From assembly GCF_020103725.1 (NCBI RefSeq), contig NZ_JAHXBG010000031.1, positions 62,001 to 126,000 on the forward strand: a stretch of 64,000 nt of DNA, written 5' to 3'. Below the pieces are notes generated by a model, which worked only from the letters and a program-made list of their open reading frames with translations, made no database searches and was not told the DNA's origin. The stretch is from Hyalangium gracile (lineage in GTDB: Bacteria; Myxococcota; Myxococcia; Myxococcales; Myxococcaceae). Shown piece by piece: positions 63,538 through 64,000 of the stretch; the stretch's first letter is position 1; every line of letters starts with the position of its first letter. The translations under genes were made by a program, and so were the position numbers.

Positions 63538-64000
63538 TCAAATAACCCCGAAGGCATGGCGGAAAAGAGGCTGCTGGCTGAGGAGTTGAGCGAATCGCTC
63601 GATGAGAGGGCGCAGACGGTGCTCAGGCATGTGGGGGATGGCTTGGTAGTACAGGCAGCCCTGGCGAAACAGGGAGTAGGTGCGGCGCTTATCGGTGTTG
63701 GCCTTGAGCTGACGCTCCATGCCCAGGCTCTCACCTGCGGCGCCCAGCAGCGTCAGCAGTGCACAGGCCAAGGCGCTGAGCAGCAGCAGTCTGTCTCTGC
63801 GCTCCGGCTCGGCGATGCGCACCTGGGACAGGCCCATGCCGAACCTCAGGTCCTTGATGTCCCGGAAGCTCTCTTCAATGCTGAATCTGCGGCTGTAAAG
63901 CGCCACCACTTCGGCCGCTGAGGCCAGGTGCAGGCTGGTAGCCAGGCACCACGGCTCCTTCATGCCCTTCTTCTTCACGCACACCACCGCGCCTACCTGC
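63538..64000 (-). mobile_element. IS4-family transposase, C-terminal part (continues past the window)
   Basis: About 154 residues are visible; the 5' end lies beyond position 64000. The signature [15 protein letters not shown] fits the IS4 Y-(2)-R-(3)-E-(6)-K motif exactly, with the third catalytic acid being its Glu. Upstream [15 protein letters not shown] and downstream [22 protein letters not shown] are also typical. Terminal inverted repeats could not be assigned because only one end is in view. Confidence 0.88.

Overview
The window is GC-rich bacterial DNA with the coding style of a predatory myxobacterium of the Cystobacterineae type (Archangium/Cystobacter/Stigmatella relatives). The reasons are very high GC at third codon positions, many secreted lipoproteins with lipoboxes, long PAS-type sensor kinases, giant modular surface proteins, and a Sit-type toxin/immunity locus, a family known from outer-membrane exchange in myxobacteria. 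The genus is inferred from gene content, not from a marker gene. No rRNA, tRNA or CRISPR array was seen.

Layout. 0-10 kb: housekeeping and accessory genes, namely an MBL-fold lipoprotein, an AraC/alkyl-DNA-methyltransferase fusion, proline catabolism (P5C dehydrogenase with a mutarotase), a lone receiver, and an operon of a PLP decarboxylase, an isoprenyl diphosphate synthase and a membrane protein. 10.3-13.5 kb: a divergent pair encoding a cholesterol-dependent-cytolysin-like lipoprotein and a lectin-GH19 chitinase, with phased operator half-sites between them. 13.7-17.4 kb: a TPR protein and a PAS/GAF histidine kinase. 17.4-35.2 kb: one 5,613-codon secreted mosaic protein (a HExxH domain, cyclase-like helical repeats, CARDB, FlgD-type, FN3, discoidin-like and propeller domains) with a small lipoprotein upstream. 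35.9-41.6 kb: a TIMP-like protein, a methyltransferase, a decayed ABC transporter, and a zinc-starvation operon of zinc-free L33 and S14 paralogues, a COG0523 GTPase, a DUF1826 protein and a truncated L28. 41.9-45.7 kb: two translationally coupled sensor kinases. 45.7-49.6 kb: a divergent secreted lipase-like protein and sphingomyelinase-like protein. 49.7-52.7 kb: a LysR/aldo-keto reductase pair and a YihY protein. 53-64 kb: an accessory region with a Sit toxin and a putative new immunity gene, several broken sit genes, a repeat-bearing secreted protein, a PQQ-type propeller protein and the end of an IS4-family transposase.

How it fits together. Cytolysin, chitinase, lipase-like protein, sphingomyelinase-like protein and the giant protein are all exported and plausibly act on prey or on the cell surface. 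The Sit locus concerns kin competition and shows rapid turnover: one intact toxin/immunity pair on the minus strand lies against decayed plus-strand sit genes. Two palindrome families stand out. One (ATGCAAC-N3-GTTGCAT) sits in the promoter of the zinc operon and in the promoter of the methyltransferase 4.5 kb away. The other (three half-sites beginning CTGGTATGACA) occurs three times in unrelated intergenic regions.
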